Assembly (NCBI GenBank): GCA_013398955.1
Contig: VWPU01000926.1
Coordinates: 248,001-312,000 of the forward strand
Source of the DNA: Callaeas wilsoni
Lineage: Eukaryota > Chordata > Aves > Passeriformes > Callaeidae
Direction of reading: 5' to 3'
Length of the DNA stretch: 64,000 nt
Positions 54,697-64,000 of the stretch are shown in pieces. The position numbers and the translations under genes were made by a program. Numbering within the stretch: position 1 is the first letter of the stretch; every line of letters begins with the position of its first letter. Under the pieces are notes generated by a model. It was not told where the DNA came from, did no database searches, and saw only the letters and a program-made list of their open reading frames with translations.

Positions 54697-54759
54697 CTCT
54701 GTTACTTTGGGCTGAAGTCTTAAAACTTCAGGACTCATGCGTGGTATATCTATGTGGAT
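54697..54759 (-). CDS. TBC1D22A: TBC1D22A internal coding exon: arginine-finger motif IxxDxxR
   Basis: A small exon of 63 nt, 21 codons, phase 0 at both ends. The acceptor is gtctaattag and the donor gtaagaatg. It encodes IHIDIPRMSPEVLRLQPKVTE (shown as IHIDIPRMSP then EVLRLQPKVTE). IHIDIPR is the TBC motif IxxDxxR. Its Arg, codon CGC at 54741-54739, is the arginine finger that TBC GAPs insert into the Rab active site to speed GTP hydrolysis. MSPE...LQPKVTE matches TBC1D22A; TBC1D22B, as I recall, has a different sequence (PLIPLFQQP) here, so this exon is the strongest evidence for the A paralogue. The finger is intact, so nothing here suggests loss of GAP activity. It is separated from the previous exon by an intron of only 1,149 nt, the shortest in the window. 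Confidence 0.95.
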
Positions 54760-55908
54760 CTAATTAGACAAAGAAGAATACTGTAAAAGGAACCAAGAGC
54801 ACACTTCCTAAACAACCTACTACTTAAAATAATTCTATTGGTTTATACTATTAGTTGTAAACCCATTGTATCATTACTTTTGGGCTAACATGGATTTTTA
54901 CTATATTTCAAAACATACAGCCAAATCTTTAAGTTATTCTTTCAATGAAGCAAAATTTTAAAACATATATATTTGTATTCACATTCTAGGATCTTTATAT
55001 CACATTTTAATTATTTGCAAATTATAATCATATTGGCAATACTCATTACCTCAGGGTAATTATGAGTAAATACATACTACTGCTTCTGTAAAGTCATATT
55101 CAACTGCCACAGTCATAGAATCATTTAGGTTGGAAAAGACCTGTAAGATCAAGTCCAAATGTCCAAAGGTAAAAGCAGAGTTTAGCACCTATTTTAATGT
55201 ATTTGACAATCAAGAAGAGAGCACAAAAATACCAGTATTTCTTAAATTTTTATTCCAAACTTCACAAAGGAGTTTTATGCAACAGAGTGCTCAAGTGATG
55301 ATTTTGGGTTCCATTCACAAGCTTTATGTTAGTGATGCTATATACTTCTTCCTACTAAAAGATTACTCTTGAAGTTGAAAGGAAGATCTTAGCTTCTTCT
55401 GTCCCAAGGAAAGCTCAAGTATCATTGCTTAGTCTACACTTAGTGTTACAAACTACTCATTTCAATAGAAAACCTGAAGAAAGTTATCTGCTTATCTTGG
55501 TGAGCATGGAAGTTTGACACCCTGATGTTTATTGCACATCACATACAGTTTCAACTTCTTAAGCAGAAGTACGGAGTCAGCAAGAAACAGTCACTGTTGT
55601 ACTTTTCCTATCCATCTTCACTCATTTGAAAGAGCGTCTGAGCAGGAGATGAAAGATTTGAAAATACAACTATTTTTCAACAAAAACCAAGGCAACGCTA
55701 ATGCTGACATTAAAGGAAATCCACTATGTCGAATCTCAGACCAAAACGACTTCATTTTTTTGCTTCTAAAATTTAGGAAAATTACTAGAGAGTTGTCTAT
55801 TGGGTAAGATTAAAGAAACAGAGAAAAACAGTAGCAAAGTTCAAAAATAATCTCTATGTCCTTTAGCAAGTGTTCCGTAGATAAAAGTCAATTCAATAGG
55901 TGTTCTAC
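54760..55908 (-). other. TBC1D22A: TBC1D22A intron, 1.1 kb
   Basis: A short intron between the exons at 55909-56037 and 54697-54759, with gtagaa at the donor end and attag at the acceptor end. The only recognisable content is a 58-bp CR1 tail at 55108-55165. Confidence 0.92.
55108..55165 (-). mobile_element. CR1 LINE tail, 58 bp
   Basis: Only the 3' end of a CR1 in minus orientation: gtcatagaatcatttaggtt, then ggaaaagacctgtaagatc. This is severe 5' truncation, common for CR1. Confidence 0.85.
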
Positions 55909-56037
55909 CTGTCTGTAGGTATCTTGGTGGTTTTCATCATTTCTGGAATCATAGTACTGTTCAACAAAAGCAAAATATTCTTTGCGTTTTCTTTGTAAAG
56001 TGCTTTCTCTTCGGTCCACATTTGCAGGAAGATAGCC
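55909..56037 (-). CDS. TBC1D22A: TBC1D22A internal coding exon: TBC domain, SGYLPANVDRR to HQDTYRQ segment
   Basis: An exon of 129 nt, exactly 43 codons, entering and leaving in phase 0. The acceptor reads ttttttcag and the donor gtagaac. The translation starts GYLPANVDRRESTLQRKRKE, continues through YFAFVEQYYDSRNDE and ends NHQDTYRQ. The tyrosine- and charge-rich stretch is the linker of TBC helices before the arginine-finger motif. GYLPANVDRR followed by TLQRK is characteristic of TBC1D22A. Because the exon is a multiple of three, skipping it would keep the reading frame but remove 43 residues from inside the TBC fold. CR1 tails in opposite orientations lie in both flanking introns (55108-55165 and 56485-56728). 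A long T-rich tract (A-rich on the gene strand) lies about 215-250 nt upstream of the acceptor. Confidence 0.95.
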
Positions 56038-56251
56038 CTGAAAAAAACAGTGAAATGAGAAGGGTATTACTCTCTGCCTTATAAAAAGCACTGCTGGCAT
56101 TTGATTACATGTGACAGAAAATTTAATAAACTGAAGTAGTGCCATGTACTCCTACACAAATCTAAATAATCCTTTACTAAACTATTTTTCTAATCACTCC
56201 AACTGGTACAAAAGTTCAGATACAAAAACATCGTATAAAAACAGCTGCTTC

Positions 56252-56290
56252 TTTTTTTTTTTTTTTTTTCTTTTTTTTTCTTTTTTTTTT
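56252..56290. repeat. T18-C-T9-C-T10 tract
   Basis: Nearly pure T tract broken by C at 56270 and 56280. On the gene strand it is an A-rich tract 215-253 nt upstream of the acceptor of the exon at 55909-56037. Confidence 0.93.
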
Positions 56291-56484
56291 ACAAAATGCA
56301 ATTTCTCATCAAAAATACTAAGATGGCGATGACTTTTGAGGACAAAAGCTTAAATAAATAAGTTCGGGTAAATTTAATATCATGCGAGTTCCTTAATTTC
56401 TATGTGGCCAGTATTGGAGCAATTTTATTAAATTTTTAAGCAATGTGTATTAACTCAATTGCCTTCAAGTAGGAATTATATACA

Positions 56485-56728
56485 TTAGAAAGGGAGGCTT
56501 AGATTCAATATTAGGAAAAACCTCTCCATGGAAAGGATTATCAAGCATGGGAACAGGCTGCCCAAGGCAGTGGCTGAGTCACCATTCCTGGAGGTATTTA
56601 AAAGACATGTAGATGTGGCCCTTAGGGACATGGTTTAGTGGTGGGCTTGGCAGTGCTGGGTTTCTGGTTGGACTACACAACCTTAAAGGTCTTTTCCAAT
56701 CTATACAACCCTATGATTCTATATTAAA
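56485..56728 (+). mobile_element. CR1 LINE 3' fragment with intact tail
   Basis: Plus-oriented CR1. It runs through gggaacaggctgcccaagg, cctggaggtatttaaaagac, cagtgctgggtttctggttg and cttttccaatctatacaacc, and ends cctatgattctat, the characteristic CR1 3' tail. It lies about 450 nt upstream of the exon at 55909-56037 in gene sense. Confidence 0.95.
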
Positions 56729-57821
56729 ATCATTGAAAATGTTATTCCTGTACACTTTAATTACTTAGTTTATAATGGCAACAGAATAAGTACAAGCCAT
56801 ACTACATTCCAGATACCTTAAGAGGTACTTGCTTTGGCAAAATGAATTCCTTTAAGATACATAGACTTGCATCTGATTCCAGGTACTTTAAATGCCACCA
56901 GCTTCACTTTTGCCTGAAGACTTTGTCTGACATTTAATATCCTGTCCCAGTGTTTTGTATTAAATATTGAATTCTGCCGCCCATTTATTATCAACAGTTG
57001 TGTTTTTTCCCTGTAGGATATCTTAGTTGGTTGCATTAGAAAAGAATTCATTTGCAAGATCAAATGTGATTGTTTGAAGGACACTGATACTTTCTCAGCA
57101 AGTCTTTTTTGCCATTATTCAGTTTCAAAGACCGAACTAATCTTTCAATTCGACATGTCATGTTTCCTGTTCACTCTACAAATTAGGTTTTATTTTTAAA
57201 AGTTGGGAAGGCTTGCAACGTATCAGCAGCAAATAAATTGGTGGAGAGTTTAATCCGTTTATTCATTAATTTCCTCCAAAGGCTTTTGCAAACATATCTT
57301 TAGTTTTGTTATTCAAAAGAGAAGAGAGCCTGTATTGTTGTTCTTGCTGTTTAGGTACAGTGTACTTAACATTTTTGCTATATTTTAAAAATAAATCATG
57401 TCATTTTTTAATATACTGTTACCAGTAGACATGCATAACATCAATAGAGTATTATACAGAAAAACTGTCTTCATCAAACATTTGTTAACATTATTAACCT
57501 GCTGACTACGTAACAAATATCTCAACTGATCAATTTCTTAAATCATATTTTTAAAATTCCAATTTGCATGCTGGTTTTACAAACAAGACAATCATCATCT
57601 GCCTCAGATACCATCAAGTGTACTCCATTCCCTGAAAAAAAATTAAGTCTGGGCTTTTTAAATAAAACTTTTGAATAATTTCAAAACAAACATATACTAA
57701 AATCATAACTATACTTTGGTTTCTTCAGTTTTCTGGCTGTTTTTTTAGTCTTGCAACCCATCTTTAATCAAAACATCACTGGATTTTCAGGAACACTTAC
57801 TTCCCTAGGAGTTCCTGGTGC

Positions 57822-57950
57822 AGAATCATAAAATGGTTTGTTTTGGAAGGGACCTTAAAGACCATCTAGTTCCAACCCCACTTCCACTAGACCAGGTTGC
57901 TCAGAGCTCCATCCAACCTGTCTTTAAACACTTCCAGGGATTACCATTAC
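57822..57950 (-). mobile_element. CR1 LINE 3' fragment
   Basis: Minus-oriented CR1 3' end. It reads agaatcataaaatggtttg, then ttggaagggaccttaaagac and catctagttccaaccccac on the plus strand, close to the avian CR1 consensus. It ends near aacacttccagggatt. Confidence 0.95.
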
Positions 57951-58239
57951 TCCCCCTTACCTGGGACATACATGAACAGTAGGTCACTATGAGGTTACCA
58001 TCAGAAAGAAGCATGGTGGAGCTCATGACCACAAAAACTAGAAGTACTTTTCTTTCCCACTTGGGAAAGAAGATGAAAGAAAATGCTGCCTTACAGTATA
58101 GAAGAGTAATGACTACTAAATGACTCTTCTTTGGGTTTCCAAAATGTACTAAATGAGGACCACATAATAGATAAGAAATCATGGCAGGACTTCCTTAAGA
58201 AAAGCTAAGAATTTTCAAAATACTGCCATTTGGAGGTAG

Positions 58240-58283
58240 AAAAACAAGCAAACAAACAAACAAAGAAAAAAAAGAAAAAAAAA
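58240..58283. repeat. (AAAC)n and A-rich tract
   Basis: Includes aagcaaacaaacaaacaaag followed by A runs broken by G. A simple tandem repeat. Confidence 0.88.
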
Positions 58284-59021
58284 TCCAGCGTTTCATAGGT
58301 CTCTTACTCTGAAAACAATTCATTTATTTCCTAAAGTATAAAAAAGTAATCTGAAAGCAGGTTTTCGCAGAGGTATGGCAAGATGAAGTTGCAAATTGAA
58401 CTGAAATAGATCCTGAACTGGAGCTGCTAAAGCAACAGAACAAGAGAACTCTACACTTAGGCATTTTTCTAGACCAGGAATACTAAACTAAAATTAACTT
58501 ATGGAATTAAGCCATAAAGCAAGAGGAGTCCGCTCATTTTGTATTTTTATAATTTGCTTAATCCTGAATCTCTAAACTTCAGTGGCAGTCTTCTGATTCA
58601 GAACTTTAAAAATGCTTATGCTTTAGCTTACTATGCTTCAAAGTCAACTTTGAGTTATCCATATTTTTCTTACTTTTAGTATTTTAAAACAGACATTCTA
58701 AACTTCAAGAGAAAAAAATGCCTTTTTTACTACCAAAATCACATATAACTTTGGAAACGGAACTAACATAAATTGTAAGCTCCATGTTTAATTTCAATTA
58801 CAGCAGGATATTTGAATATCTACCATTAAGCTGCATCTGCATTTAGCATTAGAAGGAACTAAGCTGCAAATTTAGTAGAACTCATCAGCAAGAGAGACTC
58901 TTTCAGTCACTGGAAATCAGTGTCAATCTGAAGTAAATACTTTGCATTCCCTATGGAATTATTCTATAAAAAGCAAAGCTATTTAAGTCTACTCTCTGAA
59001 AAATTCAATAGTGCTAAACTG

Positions 59022-59035
59022 GTGTGTGTGTGTGT
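59022..59035. repeat. (GT)7 microsatellite
   Basis: Seven GT units followed by ataat. A short dinucleotide repeat, intronic. Confidence 0.92.
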
Positions 59036-60136
59036 ATAATTCAGAATTTTAAACAGTTCTTAAATGCATGAAGATTTGCTGAGAAAGTGTCTTTCACAGC
59101 CTCTGGAGAGTAGACATCACGAGAGTTCTGCTTCTTTTTAATACAAACATCCTCATAAATCTTCTCCCAACCACAGGCAGACAAACAACAGCTAAAATGC
59201 TTAACTGTTTGTCATCACAAGCATTAGAGATTACAAGACTGACATGGAAAATACCTCCATGAAGAATAAACTTTATTTTTGCAAAAGAACCTTTTTAAAC
59301 ACAGTGCAAACATAAAGATGAAAAAAATCCCGTTCTGTAACACCAAACCCATTCACAGATTCCCACAAGCTTCTCTCTGATGCCCAACTGAAACGCCTCT
59401 GTGTGCTGCTCCATGGTACTTCAGTCAACCTACTCTCAAGCTACAGCCATTGCAAAATCCTCTGGCCACTGGGAAAAGATCAGAGTGCTCAGCCAGCCAA
59501 AAACTCGCACCACAAAAAAAGTGATCAGCTTTTTAATGAGGTTGTCTCTCTGAACTGACTCACAGGTCTGACATCAGGAGAGCCAATGCCACAACTTAAA
59601 TGACACTGTGGTTCAGAGTTGTTCATCTTAAAGCACTATAGAAGAATCAGCCAAAAAAAACCCCTATAGATCCTATCACTGCTTTTCCTTACTACAGTGC
59701 TAATCCTTTAGTGCAGTTACTTTAATGTGAAGTCAGAATGAAGCCTTTTGTAGGCCAGTGAGTCTTTGCTTTCTCTACTGTGTGTCTATTTTCAAGAAAA
59801 CTGTTAAGAATGTGCTTGTCTTTGAACTCTCCACTATCCCATCAAAACTGGTTGAAAGAGGCCACTGTTATCACAAGCCTTTCTTTCATAGAAAGCCAGG
59901 CTGAAATATAAAGATACACAGCTGACATGATTTACTACTACTTCTCATCCCCCTCCTTTCAATTTGATAGATTAATCTTGAAACTGAGTAAAAGAACATA
60001 ACTTCCATTACAATTCAGTACAAGACGTTTCCAACCATCACTGATGGATTACAATTCATGCAAAATCATTTGCAATGCTTGAAAAAGCTATTACTACTAA
60101 ATGCAGAGGAAGAATAAAAAAAAAATTACAACTTAC

Positions 60137-60207
60137 TGAAAGAAGCTTCCATGCAATTGGACGAACCCGTTTGGGAATGCCAGACCAACTCAATTTTCGT
60201 AATTCAT
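60137..60207 (-). CDS. TBC1D22A: TBC1D22A internal coding exon: start of the TBC domain (R..W motif)
   Basis: First TBC1D22A exon in transcription order within the window, 71 nt. The acceptor is ttttaatag at 60208 and upward; the donor is gtaagt just below 60137. It enters in phase 1, with two bases finishing a codon that should read Asp, then encodes 23 residues beginning ELRKLSWSGIPK and ending VRPIAWKLLS, leaving in phase 0. GIPKRVRPIAWKLL is the opening TBC motif, in which the conserved Arg and Trp belong to the first helices of the Rab-GAP fold. SWSGIPK fits the A paralogue; as I recall, the B paralogue has a different stretch here (SWPGVP). In human TBC1D22A (517 residues, from memory) this is roughly residues 213-236. 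The preceding N-terminal exons are not in the window. Identification is from family knowledge; splice sites and frame are read directly. Confidence 0.93.
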
Positions 60208-63200
60208 CTATTAAAACACAATGGTTTCATAAGAAGCAAGGAAACTACTACCAATTTACATGCACAGATATATTCAAATTAGCACAAAGGTGTTTACAAC
60301 AATGATCACGTCTTCTTAGAAAATCCAGTGAATACAGAAATATAGGGCAATCCTAATGAATTAGCAAAATGCTGGATAATTGCTTTCCAAAGGGACACCT
60401 ATGGTAATAGGCACCGAGTGAGGTAAGGTAACTCTCTGGAGTATTTCTCAGCATTACTTTTTGGTATACATGCCTTATATAGTCTCAGTTGGCAACTTAC
60501 TATATAAATGTATTATTCTTCCAAGTATTTTTGAGATAGGTATGAAAGAAATACAGTGTATCAAAGCATGTAAAGCAGTTGTAATATTATTAAAGTCTAC
60601 ACAAAATAAGGAGCAGTAGCATATGCTTTCAAAAAACATTAAGAAGTTCACAGTACTTCTGCACACTAAATATGCATGGATGGAGGAAGCAAAAAAGCAT
60701 GCTTATACACATAACTCCAAGAAATTTCACAGTATCACAATAAATTTCTCCCTTATCCTTCATCTCAAGGAGCTGAGAGGCATTGGAGGAATAAAAAATG
60801 ACAAAAGGATCAGTAACATTAGAGAAATACGACACTACTAGAGTTCAGTGTGAACCAAAGTCTCGAAGAAACAATGAAAACAGAACTTGTACAGACTATA
60901 AACACAGATTAAGAGATAAATTCAAAAAGTCACAGGCTGGCACAACAAATATACTTCATTATGAGTATGCTGTCACTGCAACCACAAGGATTCAACGGGA
61001 AAAAGATGCAAGAAGCAACTGAAACAAGTTTAATTTACTGTCATACTCCAGCTGTGATGATCACACACAAGCTGCCCAACATGAACCCCAGACAGCACCT
61101 GGTCACATCACTTAACCTTGTTTCCCATTTTTTGATCTTTTTCCAGCACACTTCTACTTCTTTTTCTCTGCCCCCATTTAACAAACGACTCCAATTATTT
61201 CTTCCCTTCATGGTCTCAGTTTTGCTACTGCTATACTCAAATTTGGTATTTCTGAAATGATTATCAGGCACTGTTGGTCTTGCAATACTGCACTTCCCCG
61301 AACTGATCCCAGTGCTGCTCTCCATGCAATGACACTGTTTGGGCTTCTCTCACACAATTCCCCCTTTACTGCTTGTGAAATCCAGGCATACCATAGGGTG
61401 CTATCTACAACTTGCATCAGCTTCTTACACTGTGGTTTGTTACGTACAGCAATTTCTCACATCACCTACAGGAGCTCTCCACACCCCAGGGAGTTTGCTC
61501 AGCCTCCAAGCAGCTTCACTATTGGCTTGCAGCCCCTACCACTTCTGTAACAAGCTTCGATTCCACCCACGATTTGATGCCAAGTAAATCCCCACGACAC
61601 CAACCACTACATCATAAGTAACAGTATGTCTGGTTATATTCTTCTAAAAGCCAGAAAGGCAGGAACTAGTCAGAAGATATAAAGGCAAAGTAAACATATA
61701 ATATGAACAAGAGTAGAAAAACAGTATTTTGTATAGTTTATGAACAAAAACAAACCAAAAAAAAAAAAGAGATAATATCTGCGTTAACTAAACAATCTAC
61801 AAATTATATATGTATTTCCCTTCCACCTCAAAGCATGTTAGCTCCAGTTGGTTTAATACCAATGAAAGTCCCAAGTCTGCAAAAGCAAAATCTCCAACTG
61901 TGCATCTTCCTGCTCTACTCCTCCTTGTGCAGTGTTTATGAACAAATATGCTTTAACTGGGTCTGATCTATTTGTGTCCAGGCTGAACAGAAACCAATCT
62001 TGTACATTAGTTTATTACTTCCTTACACAATCATTTTGCTCAAGTTTCAAGTTTTGGCTACCTTTACACACAACCATACCATTTACAAACTACGTAATTA
62101 GTATATGCCGAAAACAGAAAATAAATTGTAACACAGTAATTACTTTTATTATTTTCTAGTAACACAATTGTCCATTCTCAACTCTATATCCACCAAACCC
62201 ACTCTAATCTTTCACCTTTCCATTTTTTTCTCCACCCTTAATTCGACTCAACAGAAATCCATGCCCAAACATGGGTACCAACTTCTAACAATAGCCCTTG
62301 TAAAGAAAAAAAGTATAAAAAAAAAAAATGCAGATCTACTGTCACAATCAGAAATGTGAAGCATGTAATAAAATGAGTGATAGATCATCACAAATCACCC
62401 AGTACAAAAATTCCACTTACTTTTAAAGTAATTCATTTAAGGCCAAAGATAGGAAATACACAAGTAAATTGGAACATAGCTTATTTTCCCTCCCCTCCTG
62501 ATGTTTTTCTGCAATGAACACACATTTTCTTTAATTAGGGATAGCTTGGGCTATCACGTAATTCCAAACAATAACACACACATCCTATGGTACTGGGTTC
62601 CAAAGGACTGCTCTTTCCGGAAGGAAATCTCAGCCCTAGACGTGGAAGTAAAAACCAAGGACAAACCTTTTTTTTTTTTTACAATATAACACTTACTTGA
62701 AACAGATTCTCTATTTATCCATAATGTAGCATTCGGGAGTGAATAGTCCCTGCATTCTTCCATGCTGAAAACAAATAATTATTTATGTTGCTTTGCCACT
62801 GCCTTATCCTCTCTGGGAGGTCTTTTTACACTTAGGTTGTCTGCTGGGCTTACAAAATCTTTGGCGCTGTTCCTTCTCCCAGTATAATTGAGAAAAACCA
62901 TTTAAAGCTAGTTTTCATATGTTTCTAAGTTGTTTCTCAAACTCTCTTTTAGAAATGCTTCCATTCATTTGGCCCGACAGGATTCATATTCTGCTCTGCT
63001 CTCCTTATTCGACACAGAACTTTACCTTTTGGATTGTATTTAATAACCTTCTATTGTATTTAATCACCTCCTCTGCTCTGTTGTCATGCCATCCTTCTGA
63101 ACTTTCTCAAGGCTTTTGTTTCTGGTTTTGCTTTCATAAGTGGTACAGTAATTGCTTTCAGGACAGAAACTGTTAGACAGATGATTGCACATTTGAAAGT

Positions 63201-64000
63201 TAAGTCAAATCCATCAGAAACCATTAGCCCTGGGTATGTGATAATTCTATTTCTTCACACTGACTGCTGTCATTTATCAGAGTCTTCCAAAATCCCAGGA
63301 TCTCAAACTAATCCGAAAGATCATATAAAATTCTGGCCCTAACTTTTCACTACAGTGAGCTCAACTACTATTTTGCCAGTGACAAAGAGCACACAGCGAA
63401 ACTCAAAGGGGCTATGCAAGAATTCTTATCAGGTGTAGCAGCAAACCCCAAAAGCACACAGTCTGACCCTTGCATGACACTATTGCTACAGCATCAATTC
63501 ACATTATGCTTTCCCCTGACAGTTTATCACCAAAACAAAAGGAAAGAAAATAAAGGACCCTGCCCTTTCCAACAACAATTACAAAGCAGCACAGAAGTTA
63601 CTCCCAGAAGACTTAGTCTAACACTATCATAACATAAAATAAAAATGCTTCTGATGACAAAAAAAAAAAATTGAAGCATATACACAAGAGTACCATTTTA
63701 GACATACATAAAAGACTGTCAGTGAAGCTAAATTCTAATACTGCTGTTAAAATACATTAATTACATGTGCATTTTATTAGACATACATAACTAAATTTAA
63801 CAGCAAGTGTCTCTATTACAGTCTTTAAGATGGGCTTTATTCTTCCAAATGACTCAACAGGTGAGTTCCTAAAAATCAAATGACAATACGTAATTGAAAC
63901 ACTTGCATTCCAGTTCTCAGGTTACCTTGAGACACTAGAGTCTTAAATTTAAAAAAACAAGAGCTGAGATAAAATCATTCTAACATTTTTATCCCAGAAT
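60208..64000 (-). other. TBC1D22A: TBC1D22A intron, 5' part outside the window
   Basis: Intronic sequence upstream of the acceptor ttttaatag of the exon at 60137-60207. I looked for the preceding exon, which should end in an Asn-Thr-Asp-Leu-like segment in phase 1, and did not find it. It probably lies beyond 64000. The stretch contains scattered A tracts (for example 61758-61769 and 63660-63670) and overlapping chance open frames around 61040-61620, but no recognisable repeat family. Confidence 0.75.

Larger units (their letters stand above)
56038..60136 (-). other. TBC1D22A: TBC1D22A intron, 4.1 kb
   Basis: Intron between the exons at 60137-60207 and 55909-56037. It carries a T-rich tract (56252-56290), a plus-oriented CR1 tail (56485-56728), a minus-oriented CR1 tail (57822-57950), an AAAC/A-rich tract (58240-58283) and a GT7 microsatellite (59022-59035). 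The remaining sequence has no feature I can support. Confidence 0.9.

Noticed and set aside
61040..61620. Cluster of 70-99-residue open frames on both strands in slightly GC-richer sequence
   Set aside because: The frames overlap in conflicting directions, have no recognisable domain, and do not match the missing upstream TBC1D22A exon.
62554..62763. Possible upstream TBC1D22A exon ending at an acttac donor-like site near 62692
   Set aside because: The translation does not resemble the expected segment before the TBC domain, and it lacks a convincing acceptor and phase.
1..64000. CRISPR arrays, operons, phage or bacterial defence systems
   Set aside because: The sequence is vertebrate intron with spliced exons and CR1 elements. 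No regular repeat-spacer array or prokaryotic gene cluster is present.

Overview
The window is nuclear DNA from a bird. It is AT-rich, mostly non-coding, and scattered with degenerate, 5'-truncated CR1 LINE fragments, the typical avian interspersed repeat. Several keep the CR1 3' signature, a tail resembling CCTATGATTCTAT, or its reverse complement. I cannot name the species. No bacterial-type gene, operon, CRISPR array, tRNA or rRNA is visible.

One gene explains all the convincing coding sequence: TBC1D22A, a TBC-domain (candidate Rab GTPase-activating) protein, on the minus strand. Seven internal coding exons are present. In transcription order they are 60207-60137, 56037-55909, 54759-54697, 48648-48534, 27213-27104, 14644-14569 and 1806-1679. 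All have AG acceptors, GT donors and compatible phases. Joined, they give one open frame of about 231 residues with no stop or frameshift, covering nearly all of the TBC domain. The three TBC signature motifs are intact, including the arginine finger (codon 54741-54739) and the glutamine finger (codon 48591-48589). The N-terminal exons lie beyond 64000, and the last part of the TBC domain plus the C-terminus lie before position 1. The A paralogue is chosen over TBC1D22B from diagnostic residues (SWSGIPK, SGYLPANVDRR, IDIPRMSPE, LQPKVTE). The AT-rich, long-intron setting agrees with a macrochromosomal location.

Region by region: 1-1678 is intron downstream of the last exon seen; 1807-14568 is an intron with three CR1 pieces; 14645-27103 is an intron with an inverted CR1 pair, another CR1 and an older CR1-like relic; 27214-48533 is a 21.3 kb intron with no CR1 recognised but a perfect 23-bp hairpin and a C16A9 tract; 48649-54696 holds a CR1 and a GC-richer LTR-like block; 54760-60136 has two short introns with CR1 pieces in opposite orientations around one exon; 60208-64000 is intron with no exon found.

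I found no evidence of a previously undescribed biological system. The most notable non-coding observations are the long perfect hairpin at 40451-40501, a CpG-dense patch beside an exon at 14383-14491, and inverted CR1 tails flanking the exon at 55909-56037, which could favour back-splicing.
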